From an uncultured Clostridia bacterium (GTDB lineage Bacteria; Bacillota; Clostridia; Christensenellales; UBA1242): DNA of 30,746 bases. This document shows positions 9,901 through 16,616 of this stretch, in pieces. The notes beneath the pieces are model-generated. The model was given only the letters and a program-made list of their open reading frames with translations, was not told the DNA's origin and did no database searches. The position numbers and the translations under genes were made by a program. Positions within the stretch are counted from its first letter, which is position 1; the number at the start of each line of letters is the position of its first letter. The DNA is taken from positions 1 to 30,746 of the forward strand of contig CALCEI010000134.1 of the NCBI GenBank assembly GCA_937900575.1. The letters are read 5' to 3'.

Positions 9901-12900
9901 ACCCCTTGGAGTTACGCTAACTGATGTTGGAACAATTTCAAAAATTGGTTTGTTGTCTTTTTCTATGTAGATATAGCCACCATTTAAGCTTTCAGTATAT
10001 GCCCAATGTTCTGGCACATCCGTTGGGTCCTTTATCACCTGATCATTAAAGGAATTGTGGGCACTTATTTCAGGGTCTTCAGTGTTCGCTTCATCCACTG
10101 CATAAACGTTGTATGCTTCGTATTTATTATTGTCTGCAAAATATTTCTCGTCTAATGATTGTCCTTCAAGTTTACCAATAAAAGCTGCATCAATTATATA
10201 AATGGATTGTATATAAATGGATTGTCCACCAATACATGTAAGTCCACCAACATTGCCAGCACTCTTTACGTAAGCATTGGCACTGCTTAATGTTATTACA
10301 GGTGAATCTACATTTTGTGTTTCATCACCATCATGTTGAGAAACTCTTTCTGCATAACCAACAAGACCACCAGCATAAGATGTGCCTGCATAAATATCTA
10401 CATTGCCAACCAAACTTGCACTTGAATATGATGTCTTATAACTATAAGTTGAAGAATATTCAACAAAACCATTATATGAGTAACCAATCAAACCACCGAC
10501 ATTAGTTTCTGCTGTTAAATTTGTGCCGTCTGTTGCATAAATTTGATACTTACATTCAGAATAATAGCCAAAGAAATCTTTACCAACCAAGCCACCAACG
10601 TTGCTTGTTCCTTTAACTTTTGCGTGTGATGTGATTTTTTCAATTTCTGTAACTTTGTTGTTTACTGTAACTTTGTTTGCGATGTTGCTTGTTCTGTGGA
10701 CATTTACTGAAATTGCTGTATCTTTGTTGCCATTTTCACCAATCAAACCACCAAGGTTATATTTTCCTTCAATTTCAGCATTCACAAAGGCAGAAGAAAT
10801 TTTGCCCATGTTAAAACCAATTACACCACCAACTGCACTGTTTTCGTTGGTTAAATCTTTTGCATCAACTTTCACACTAGAAATTGCATCTGCTGTTTCG
10901 ATGTGTGTTACAAAGGTTGGTGTTGAAGTGCTTTCTGTTGATTGCTCATAGTAACCTTTGATTGATTTATCTTTAGCATTGTAGCCAACCAAACCACCAA
11001 ATTTAGTAACTGCATCACCAGAAATTTTTATTATGCCATTTGCACCATTGATTTGTTTTGTGTAACTGATTGCACCATTATTTTCTGCAACCAAGCCACC
11101 AATATATGCTGTGCCAAGACCTGTGATGTTAATTTCGCCCAAATATTCAACCGAAACATTTTCAAGTGTGCCATTGTTTACATCAAACACACCAATATAT
11201 TCGTCGTTGCCTGTTGCTTCCAAATCTACGTCATAATCAACAACAAATTTAATGTTTTTGATTGTTCCTGCAAAATTTGTGAACAAGTTCTTGTGTGTAC
11301 CTGTTAATTTAACGCCGGAAATTGTAACTGTTTCGTATTCGCCTGTACCTTCAATTATTTCTGAAGTTGTTAATGAGCCTGTAAAGTTATCAAAGGTTTC
11401 TGTTCCTTTTAAGTCGATGCTTGTGTGAATTATAAACTTTTTGTTGCTTCCGTCAATTTCAAGCAAGTCTTCCAAATCATAAATGTTGTAAGGATTTGTA
11501 AGTCCGTCAGCAAGTTTTAAGGATATCTTTTGATATGCATGTGCATACTTGCCTTGCACTTCCGTACCCAAACCATTGTAACCAACATCAATAAGCCAAC
11601 TTGATGGATTTGCAAAGTTCCATCTTGAATCGTCTATTTCTCTTGTTAAAACATCTTTTGCAAACACCAAGATGTAAAGTTCATTGTCTGGTGTATAGCC
11701 TGTTAGTGTGTCTGCAACTTTAAGTGTATTGTTTTTGTAATCGACTTCAACCAAAGAATCTGAAACACGGTTACCATTTCCGTCAACCACCACCACTGCA
11801 ATATCGTTGTTTGTTACTTTTTCTCCGGTTTGAGAGAAAGTTGTGCCAACAATTTGACATTGATTACCAGCCTTTAAACTAAGAACCGGACTACCTTTTT
11901 CGTCTGTTTTAATTTTAAATGTCTTTTCACTGGTTGTGGAAACAACAGATGTAACTGCAACATCTGTGCTAAGCACAGGCTGTTTAACTTCAATGTCACA
12001 TCTTCTTGTGTAAACTGTGTTAAATTGTTTTACGTAAGCATAAATGCTGTATATTGTTTCGCTGGATTTATTAAATGTTAAAGCAATTGTGTTATTGCTT
12101 TGGCTGTTTGTTGTTATAGGATTTTCACTACCTGCTGGCACACTTGTTTTCCAAATTGCTTTTACGGTTGAAGGTATTCCAATTTTGTAATCTTCCAATT
12201 GAATTTGGTCTTGAGTGTAATTCCACAAATCTTCGTCCATTTCCAAGGAAAGCAAGGCTTTTGAAAGGTCTCCATAATATATTCCCAAATAGTTAGACAT
12301 ATAACGAATTACTGGGTCTGTAAGGCCTGCGTTGTCAAGATGCAACACCAAATCACTTTGGTGCACAGGTTTATAAATGAAGAATGTTAATTCCACATAA
12401 ACCCATTGGTCACCGGCTTCGGTTAAAATATCTGAATATTTTTTATCTTTTACACCAATGTAAACTTTTTCGTAATTGTTTCTGCCATCATAATATGTGC
12501 CGTTCAAAAATTGAATTTCGGCATTGCCACTTGTAATTTCGCCTTCAGCATCTGACAAAACTTTGATGTAGGAATTAGATTCTGTTTTAGTTTCATCTTG
12601 GCTTATAACAAATCTAAATTCACGTGCACTGAAATATTCGCTTATTCTTGCAACAAGATTTGTTGATGTGCCTGCTGATGCAATGTAATTGCAATCATAA
12701 CCAGCAAAAGCATTGCCACTGTTGGATTTATCTTTGTTTGCAAAACAGGTTTCTGATTCTTCAAGTGTGAAAGAAATATCCTCTGCTGTCAATTCTTCGT
12801 ATACCCAGCATTTTATTGTGTGTGTATATCCATTTTCGCTTGTTAATGTAATTATGTATTCGCCAAGGTCTGTTGTGCTGTCAAAGGCAAAGAAAATTGC

Positions 12901-15012
12901 ATTGTCAACAAGGGTTGTTTGATTTATATAACTATAAATAATTTCACTTGCTGTGCCTTCTTTGGATTTTGCAGTTGTATCGTGGCTAGCATCATATTGT
13001 TTTATTGTAATTGGATTATTTTTGCCACCTTCCACTTTAACATACAACTCTGCCGTTTCAATTGCATCACCTTTTGCATCTATTAACGCATCTTTTCTTA
13101 AAGCAAAAACATATGCTGGGGCTGAATCCTTGTCAATACCTTGGTCACGGTTGATGTAAATTGCCCCATCATTTGCAATATATCTTGGTCTGGAATATCT
13201 TTCGCCACCTTCTTGGTATTCTTCAACAATATAAGAAACAGTTGCTTTCTTTTCTTGTTGGTCATAAACCAAAGAGCCTGCTTCAACATTCATTGCCGTA
13301 ACACCATTTTTCATCTTGAAATTTAATGTTGCAGAAAGAAGTTCTTCACTGTTAATGTGCTTTAAGTATTCCAAATTGCCTTTATAATAGTTTGCAACAT
13401 TACAGGTAAGGTCTACGTTACCAGATTTGTCTGTTTCAACATATTTTATGTAAATTTCTTTGTTTGGTGCAATTGTTTCAGAAACATATTTTTCAAGTTC
13501 TTCATCGTATGTGAACATAAGATTTTTATTTGCATCTTCTTTGTTCATATAGAATTGCAAAACGTATTTATTTGTACGTGTTCCTGCTTTTATGTCTGCT
13601 GGAATATTGCCAATTATGTTGCCCTTTTTAATCAGTTGCCCTTCAGTATTATATTCGTCATAAATTGCATTAAACACTTCTGGTGCAAGCAAAATGTGAG
13701 TATCTCTTAAATCTGCATAAGCAAATTCTTCAATGCAGTTAAAGGTAAAAGTTGTTCCAAGTGCTGAATTGCCATATGTATCAAACAAATTGTGTGGCTC
13801 ACTTGGGTCAATTTGTTCACCATTCATGCTGACAATAAGTTTTGATGGTGCAATGTCGCATTTAACTTTTATTGTTCTTTCAACCGTACTAAGTTCGCCT
13901 TCGTAAAGTGGCACAAGTTGAATTTTAACTTCCAATTCTTTTTCAAAATATTTTTTTGCACGAACGATTGTTTTTTCGTCAACTTGTGTTACGTCAAGAT
14001 ATTCAGCATCATAAACAAAGTTGAATTTGTAATAACCAGAATTTTGTTGACTTAAACTTGGAATGCCTTGCATGTATTCTGAATTTACAATCCTTGTTGA
14101 AGCGCCTGTGCCATTTGTCAAATCTACGCAAACATTTAAAGTGCTTAAGGAATAAGCGTCTTCATTTGGAACCGTTATAGCAGATGTTCCATTGCTAAGC
14201 AAAACAAAAGTTTTGTTACCTTCCAAACTTTCTTTATGGTAACTGTCTGTACTTAATTCAACTGCATCGTCGTTTAAATCTTTAACAAAGGCAATTTTAA
14301 CTTTTTGAGATTTGAATTGCTCTTTATCTGTTTCATAGCCCTTGTGCACCAAAATTGGATATAAACTTACAATTCTGTTTGCAATTGGCAAGTTTGCGAC
14401 ACTTGGTGAAACTTTAAAGCCAATAATGCCCAATTCATTGGTAATAAACTCAACGCCTGCTGGTGCAGTTTGTTCACAACCAAAATAAATTTCATCTGTA
14501 CTTCCAATTGGGTCCAATGTGCAAAATTCTTCTGCTGACAAATAAACATTTTTTTCGTTTTCAGGGATTGCAACAAGGTATGCATCGTTCATTGTTACAT
14601 TCTTTGCCTTTTCGCCAATAGTCAAAGGAATTTCAACACTTTTGTTTGAAGCCAAATGAGTAGCCTTCAATTTTGCCGTTTCACTGCAAGAAGCCAAAGC
14701 AGTTACTGTAACGTAATATATGTTTTGATTGTAGTGCCCTTCTATTACGTTAACAAGATCTGAAGGTTCACTTTCAACTTCAATTAAACCAACGTCTTCA
14801 ACACTTACACCATCAACCTTAACTGCAATTTTAATTTGACTTGGTGCATTAGGGTTACCTTCGTCCAAAGTTAAATCAATATCATTTAACGTTTCGCCAT
14901 CAACTGTTGTAAATGTCATAGTAAGATTATCATATTTAGATTTACATGCAGAAAAAATGAAGCAAGTGAATATTGCCAAAACTGTTAATAAAAATGCGCC
15001 GAACTTCTTCAT
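3907..15012 (-). CDS. Giant secreted lipoprotein with Ig-like, GLUG-like and three InlB_B repeats
   Basis: This 3,701-residue protein starts with a lipoprotein signal peptide: KK, a hydrophobic core, then a FSAC lipobox with Cys23, so it should be lipid-anchored on the outer face of the membrane. Residues about 25-1170 are beta-rich Ig/Big-like material. About 1175-1620 is a GLUG-like beta-helix block with repeated GGLVG motifs. A Big_2-like domain follows at about 1690-1805 (pattern NNPSIVAISGGEFVVKGVG). Two further blocks with GG-V-G-N repeats lie at about 2465-2850 and 2918-3330. Three Listeria-Bacteroides repeats (FxGWYLTE core) fill about 3505-3701. There is no LPXTG anchor, as expected for a lipoprotein. 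An adhesin or surface-display role is inferred from domain types only. The gene has a consensus promoter (15079-15108) and an AGGGGA ribosome binding site. Confidence 0.9.
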   Translation of the reverse strand: MKKFGAFLLTVLAIFTCFIFSACKSKYDNLTMTFTTVDGETLNDIDLTLDEGNPNAPSQIKIAVKVDGVSVEDVGLIEVESEPSDLVNVIEGHYNQNIYYVTVTALASCSETAKLKATHLASNKSVEIPLTIGEKAKNVTMNDAYLVAIPENEKNVYLSAEEFCTLDPIGSTDEIYFGCEQTAPAGVEFITNELGIIGFKVSPSVANLPIANRIVSLYPILVHKGYETDKEQFKSQKVKIAFVKDLNDDAVELSTDSYHKESLEGNKTFVLLSNGTSAITVPNEDAYSLSTLNVCVDLTNGTGASTRIVNSEYMQGIPSLSQQNSGYYKFNFVYDAEYLDVTQVDEKTIVRAKKYFEKELEVKIQLVPLYEGELSTVERTIKVKCDIAPSKLIVSMNGEQIDPSEPHNLFDTYGNSALGTTFTFNCIEEFAYADLRDTHILLAPEVFNAIYDEYNTEGQLIKKGNIIGNIPADIKAGTRTNKYVLQFYMNKEDANKNLMFTYDEELEKYVSETIAPNKEIYIKYVETDKSGNVDLTCNVANYYKGNLEYLKHINSEELLSATLNFKMKNGVTAMNVEAGSLVYDQQEKKATVSYIVEEYQEGGERYSRPRYIANDGAIYINRDQGIDKDSAPAYVFALRKDALIDAKGDAIETAELYVKVEGGKNNPITIKQYDASHDTTAKSKEGTASEIIYSYINQTTLVDNAIFFAFDSTTDLGEYIITLTSENGYTHTIKCWVYEELTAEDISFTLEESETCFANKDKSNSGNAFAGYDCNYIASAGTSTNLVARISEYFSAREFRFVISQDETKTESNSYIKVLSDAEGEITSGNAEIQFLNGTYYDGRNNYEKVYIGVKDKKYSDILTEAGDQWVYVELTFFIYKPVHQSDLVLHLDNAGLTDPVIRYMSNYLGIYYGDLSKALLSLEMDEDLWNYTQDQIQLEDYKIGIPSTVKAIWKTSVPAGSENPITTNSQSNNTIALTFNKSSETIYSIYAYVKQFNTVYTRRCDIEVKQPVLSTDVAVTSVVSTTSEKTFKIKTDEKGSPVLSLKAGNQCQIVGTTFSQTGEKVTNNDIAVVVVDGNGNRVSDSLVEVDYKNNTLKVADTLTGYTPDNELYILVFAKDVLTREIDDSRWNFANPSSWLIDVGYNGLGTEVQGKYAHAYQKISLKLADGLTNPYNIYDLEDLLEIDGSNKKFIIHTSIDLKGTETFDNFTGSLTTSEIIEGTGEYETVTISGVKLTGTHKNLFTNFAGTIKNIKFVVDYDVDLEATGNDEYIGVFDVNNGTLENVSVEYLGEINITGLGTAYIGGLVAENNGAISYTKQINGANGIIKISGDAVTKFGGLVGYNAKDKSIKGYYEQSTESTSTPTFVTHIETADAISSVKVDAKDLTNENSAVGGVIGFNMGKISSAFVNAEIEGKYNLGGLIGENGNKDTAISVNVHRTSNIANKVTVNNKVTEIEKITSHAKVKGTSNVGGLVGKDFFGYYSECKYQIYATDGTNLTAETNVGGLIGYSYNGFVEYSSTYSYKTSYSSASLVGNVDIYAGTSYAGGLVGYAERVSQHDGDETQNVDSPVITLSSANAYVKSAGNVGGLTCIGGQSIYIQSIYIIDAAFIGKLEGQSLDEKYFADNNKYEAYNVYAVDEANTEDPEISAHNSFNDQVIKDPTDVPEHWAYTESLNGGYIYIEKDNKPIFEIVPTSVSVTPRGDVEMFDGCVVLKYFDFKEDNPNNKTYNKHQILEIVEITYTPDDCDARFIVESNNPSIVAISGGEFVVKGVGRTTITIKSALNQTVFDTFEIVVVPPINDEGMTLEIINQDTDQDVDDNTPVNIAKNNSKEFYVTAFGHKDGWEYKTNIDSLLINVSAIDETGAEDTTFEVDSYINLNGTKFDKESYVRINSSSFTISVLQTLPEKYKMLKFVVVPSYFDSSLGKYYDSTKSSIFYITTSEDPTDLALDYNSVVLYPTNETYLRAIVTTDKLLDKDSCTSLIKAVLKDGVDVGEYKDYIGVFDIGTLVKGKQIVTYVIKYNENLEIDKKANITITIKAGDKSASAYYTYLPQRINKFEIKNYVFGEEELVDVIKQDKPGLLVIDVVPSNGYYDYLVVEDITGDEEITFTQVDKNGEPTPIMDEKTADGKGIIIRRENVVATDKDRIYVKTLIDKDATTQMHTIRVKAYVYCENNDALVGQSTKYIQAKMLPRFEKVNFVKPNGEAVKLNDGDLLTPYYVANGVNAEFEISTLNANSGVEFDMSISKDVDVNDYVEIVSGRNNRYTLRFKQGYVEELTGKTLTIVLKATQTWPNGDFDQVEKTLTLNIAEFVVHGAHLTKTQTIGGTDYLYGYRGNKIKSQFYFDDLDISYHLNNGVGYTVDTKSAPQEIINILTALNNSTSSFDFIVEGLSVEKLLGNLVFSYDEVEEDETDEAFTVEFELQYNENDGVWTYVETGSGKFITCNSTYGLMLTQQTSEEEYLLINSQDDFNKMVPDQNYVLGQDIVLKSYTPLDIQLKQFNGNGHKITIEGFNTAEFVESEVKIGLFKEVYEGMLIRNLEVCYKLGNTERTETGFNTRYEDLLPLTEDLLPLNGTEHTSVDFGGITPTNNGIITNCKVSGIVAIKASEVEKSATDLSINFNIGAVVGTNGATGYITNSESRAKIIAKANISGFVYRNEGKIVSCRYDASTGNGLIYAYNEPISYKYEVKVAGFVVNNVSSGDISMSYVTAGVTTYVQANKIGNIASKNLSAGFVYANSGKVYDCYVDVETVGGNSQNNFAGMLLENLGTVERCYTYINKGVKTNIIDLFAPSGTTGVVDCYEIKQSMDDTYKSGIKGLTTISSANRFIQSQYSAFGFGSLETDSDSAVWTMKANSLPKIVSASEEIFAFEVDANGNNLDIQGLEEIKEEIKDDAGNIIGYRYTYKLQEGNYGESSNPIIIYNIGTWDTYLAGADTTAKYYRLVADIDFSSLYANPSTSTIVFEGNLQGNNMKITGVTLSSPNEGDAIGLFKQLSGIDDPSVVNAVRNLSVSATLVNAVKTQAVGILAGIIEDFNLYNVSVTSNSILLGANAVGGLSGIVRGRFNIEHVSTNASVRSISENASASYVPYVSINNNVQESAMLNKNHYAGSLIGVLDGYIKTSSAFDINNKESRTAVGFVKDVKIASGLTIIADTAGYAFGFVGERVSVSDITINVASATISAQIYAGGLVGENRGTITNCTVIITSDSTFNSSQNIIGGIAGLNIGGDINNCTVVLNIYKDSDCTVGGVVGHNFAGTVADCTVGGYIDEKKENYYGKFSGEYVGLIVGGDYTLQDMLNFKYGYGAFDSTINASSIIPTWEVTNRVSNCTVNKGTIEYVTNNLSSYYKYVNTTTYDGNYQLAKYKVLGLIIGLTKQENDYYKFTTTIDADGNFVFNCGEYDDARYTLENVKLNEFINIETHEPVTYTLTNVYVAEYQTDLSILTFLVGAKADNIDSWSRTDYVDSARLVFYDVEGNNIKYHLTFSIDEESEYIGVNTNNIYLFDATATLPTPTMSNLGSLKEFIGWYLTEDCSGDPISTTSGIPESAGTELTLYGKFEVVYYVTLYLNGEIRQETTAYFLDTDLPSLPDGDSQTFDGWYLTENCSGNKVTKIDNSFRTKEIVLYGKYQDNHQVTLYVDGDVYATRQFYTNAKLPTPTAEDSKVFDGWYLTEDFSGDKLERVPATESTNAPITLYGKFETTT
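3985..4450 (-). repeat. Three diverged DNA copies encoding the InlB_B core
   Basis: Segments near 3985-4030, 4191-4240 and 4409-4450 are clearly related at DNA level (shared stretch complementary to the FDGWYLTE-x-SG-K core, about 207-220 bp apart). They encode the three C-terminal Listeria-Bacteroides repeats and are similar enough to recombine with each other. Confidence 0.7.
7290..7328 (-). repeat. In-frame 21-bp tandem duplication inside the giant gene
   Basis: Two near-identical 18-bp stretches (7290-7307 and 7311-7328) at a 21-bp period encode EDLLPLT-EDLLPLN. This looks like recent replication slippage that kept the frame. Confidence 0.7.
10195..10224 (-). repeat. Perfect 15-bp tandem duplication inside the giant gene
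   Basis: TATATAAATGGATTG occurs twice without any gap (10195-10209 and 10210-10224), giving QSIYIQSIYI in the beta-helix region. A perfect copy suggests a recent in-frame slippage event. Confidence 0.8.
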
Positions 15013-15078
15013 TAATTCCCCTAAAAATTAGTTTTACCTAAAATGCAATAAATATAATAACCTGTATTAATATTTATT

Positions 15079-15108
15079 ATTATAAATATATATGGGTAAA
15101 TTTGTCAA
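15079..15108 (-). promoter_or_regulatory. Consensus sigma-A promoter of the giant lipoprotein gene
   Basis: On the minus strand TTGACA (15103-15108), an 18-nt spacer and TATAAT (15079-15084): both boxes are perfect consensus. The start would be near 15072, leaving a leader of about 60 nt with AGGGGA before the ATG. This predicts strong vegetative expression of an 11-kb gene. Confidence 0.8.
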
Positions 15109-15167
15109 ACAAAATTTAACCAATAAAAATATATTTTTATTTTATTTTTTAAAAATTATGTTCAAAC

Positions 15168-15194
15168 ATATTTGGAATAAAAAAACAATATAAT
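15168..15194 (+). promoter_or_regulatory. Candidate SigE-like promoter of the yabP operon
   Basis: ATATT (15168-15172) is followed after exactly 14 nt by AATATAAT (15187-15194), close to the Bacillus SigE pattern (ATATT, 14 nt, CATACAAT; 6 of 8 in the -10). No sigma-A -35 box lies at 16-18 nt. In Bacillus, yabP and yabQ are SigE-dependent mother-cell genes, which fits. The TATAAT core means a sigma-A reading remains possible. The predicted start near 15201 would leave a leader of only about 10 nt that just holds the AAGGGG ribosome binding site. Confidence 0.45.
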
Positions 15195-15210
15195 GTTTTA
15201 AGGGGCAAAT

Positions 15211-15486
15211 ATGGAAGAAAATAATAATCAAAATAAAGAGCAAATAATAACCTTACAAAACAGAAAAAATCTTTCCGTAGGTGGAGTTACAAAAATAATA
15301 AGTGTTAAAAACGACTTAATTCAAGTGGATAGCAATTATGGTGGAATAATTATCAACGGGCAAAATTTGGAATTAAAAAAATTGGATAATGCTTCCATGC
15401 GTGCAGATATTGTTGGACAAATTGATGCAATAAAATTTTTACAAGCCAAAGTTAAAGAGTCGTTTTTTAGGAAAATTTTTAAGTGA
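15211..15486 (+). CDS. yabP: YabP-family sporulation protein
   Basis: A 91-residue protein of the YabP/YqfC family, needed for spore coat or cortex assembly in the mother cell. The family pattern is visible: LQNRKNLSVGGVTKI near residues 15-29, then a short beta-rich core (IIINGQNLELKKLD, about 48-61) and VGQIDAIKF (about 69-77). Start ATG has AAGGGG 5 nt upstream. It heads the order yabP-yabQ-divIC, conserved in Bacilli and Clostridia, which strongly supports the call. Its TGA stop overlaps the GTG start of yabQ. Confidence 0.88.
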   Translation: MEENNNQNKEQIITLQNRKNLSVGGVTKIISVKNDLIQVDSNYGGIIINGQNLELKKLDNASMRADIVGQIDAIKFLQAKVKESFFRKIFK

Positions 15487-15851
15487 TTTTTTCAACAACC
15501 CACCAAGCAAATTGCTTTTTATGTTTTATCTTTTTTGGAATAATTTGCGCTTTAATTTCTAAAATATTTTTTATTTTATTTTTAAAAAATTTTCAAAAAT
15601 TACCATTAAAATTGATTTTTGAAAGCATTTTTTACATATTTTCTGCAATATTTTTTGATTTTTTGTTGGTTTTCTTAAACTTTGGCAAATTTTCCTTTTC
15701 GCTGTTACTTGCCTTTTTGGGTGGCTATGTTTGGTGTCATTTCATAAGCAAAAAATTAGTTGTGTTTTTTGAAACGAAATGGTATACTCTTTTTAACAAG
15801 TTGAAAGAAAAAAGGAAGTTAGCACATGCCAACAAATCAAAAAAAAGTTAA
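15483..15851 (+). CDS. yabQ: YabQ-family spore cortex membrane protein
   Basis: The 122-residue, phenylalanine-rich integral membrane protein has about three membrane segments (about 9-33, 42-65, 68-88) and a basic C-terminal tail. YabQ is required for spore cortex formation. Assignment rests on its position between yabP and divIC plus topology; the sequence itself is divergent. The GTG start lies inside the yabP stop (GTGA overlap) with AGGA about 12 nt upstream, so translation is coupled. The 3' end overlaps divIC by 26 nt in another frame. Confidence 0.75.
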   Translation: MIFSTTHQANCFLCFIFFGIICALISKIFFILFLKNFQKLPLKLIFESIFYIFSAIFFDFLLVFLNFGKFSFSLLLAFLGGYVWCHFISKKLVVFFETKWYTLFNKLKEKRKLAHANKSKKS

Positions 15852-16017
15852 ATGGATAATCTTTGCAGCAATTGCGCTGGTTGTTGTTTTGCTTGCCCTT
15901 AATGTCGTAATGTTGATTTCAATAAACAATCAAAACAAAAAATTAGAAGAACAAAGGCAACAAATTGAAACACTTCAAAATGAAAATGAATACTACAGAA
16001 CCAGGGGGCACGCATAA
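15826..16017 (+). CDS. divIC: DivIC/FtsL-type septum formation protein
   Basis: The 63-residue protein has a basic cytoplasmic start, one membrane segment (about 9-31), then an extracytoplasmic coiled coil (about 33-56, KKLEEQRQQIETLQNENEYY). This is the size and layout of the bitopic septum proteins DivIC/FtsB that bridge the FtsQ/DivIB complex, although shorter than Bacillus DivIC (about 125). Its place after yabP-yabQ matches the Bacillus order. AAGGAAG 7 nt upstream supports the ATG. Confidence 0.75.
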   Translation: MPTNQKKVKWIIFAAIALVVVLLALNVVMLISINNQNKKLEEQRQQIETLQNENEYYRTRGHA

Positions 16018-16019
16018 GC

Positions 16020-16571
16020 ATGATTATTACAATAACAGGTAAGCCGTGCAGTGGTAAAGGTTCAATAAGCAAGATGTTTTGCCAAAAGTATAACTTTGAT
16101 TATATGTGTGTTGGCGATATGATGCGTGAAATGGCCTTAAAAAACAACCAAACAATTTTGGAATTCCAACAAAGCAACCCTAATATTAAGGATATTGACA
16201 ATATGTTGGATTCTTACACGGAAAACGTCGGCAAAACCAGGTTAGATGAAAATTTGATGATTGATTCTCGCTTGGCATGGCACTTTATTCCAAAATCCTT
16301 TAAAGTTTTTGTTGATGTAGATTGGACAACTGCTGGAAACAGGCTTATTGGTGCAGATAGAGACAGCGAAACAGCAAAAGACACAGATTCTGCAACCGAA
16401 AGTTTAAAAAATAGGTGGGAAACAGAAAACAAACGTTATCAAGAACTTTACAACATAGACAACTGCAACTTGAATAACTACGATTTTGTTGTGAATAGTT
16501 CCAACAAAACTGTTGAGGAACTTGTGGAAATAATAAAAATAGCATACGAAGAATTTATGCAAAAAGCATAA
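16020..16571 (+). CDS. Cytidylate-kinase-like P-loop nucleotide kinase
   Basis: The 183-residue protein opens with MIITITGKPCSGKGS, a Walker A P-loop at residues 7-14, followed by the CVGDMMREMA segment typical of the short, archaeal-type (d)CMP kinases and related adenylate-kinase-fold enzymes. It would phosphorylate a nucleoside monophosphate using ATP. A basic lid-like stretch occurs around 115-140 (DRDSETAKDTDS...RW), and the substrate cannot be fixed from sequence. It starts 2 nt after the divIC stop with GGGGG about 15 nt upstream, so it belongs to the yabP operon. Such kinases occur beside other cell-cycle genes, but no specific link is known to me. Confidence 0.75.
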   Translation: MIITITGKPCSGKGSISKMFCQKYNFDYMCVGDMMREMALKNNQTILEFQQSNPNIKDIDNMLDSYTENVGKTRLDENLMIDSRLAWHFIPKSFKVFVDVDWTTAGNRLIGADRDSETAKDTDSATESLKNRWETENKRYQELYNIDNCNLNNYDFVVNSSNKTVEELVEIIKIAYEEFMQKA

Positions 16572-16580
16572 GTTCTTTTT

Positions 16581-16610
16581 TTATCACAAACTGCCACTTC
16601 TACATATAAT
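16581..16610 (+). promoter_or_regulatory. Promoter with TATAAT 6 nt before the VTT gene start (leaderless)
   Basis: TATAAT at 16605-16610 ends exactly 6 nt before the ATG at 16617, so transcription would start at the A of the start codon. A weak -35 (TTATCA, 16581-16586) lies 18 nt upstream. No Shine-Dalgarno sequence is present. Confidence 0.6.
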
Positions 16611-16616
16611 GGCAAT

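Larger units (their letters stand above)
15013..15210. other. Divergent promoter region between the giant lipoprotein gene and yabP
   Basis: A 198-bp, very AT-rich gap with no coding potential. It contains a consensus promoter for the giant gene (minus) and a candidate sporulation-type promoter for yabP (plus), listed separately. Confidence 0.7.

Noticed and set aside
15047..15078. Inverted repeat AATAAATAT/ATATTTATT upstream of the giant gene
   Set aside because: Pure A/T arms in a very AT-rich region; expected by chance and too unstable to be meaningful.
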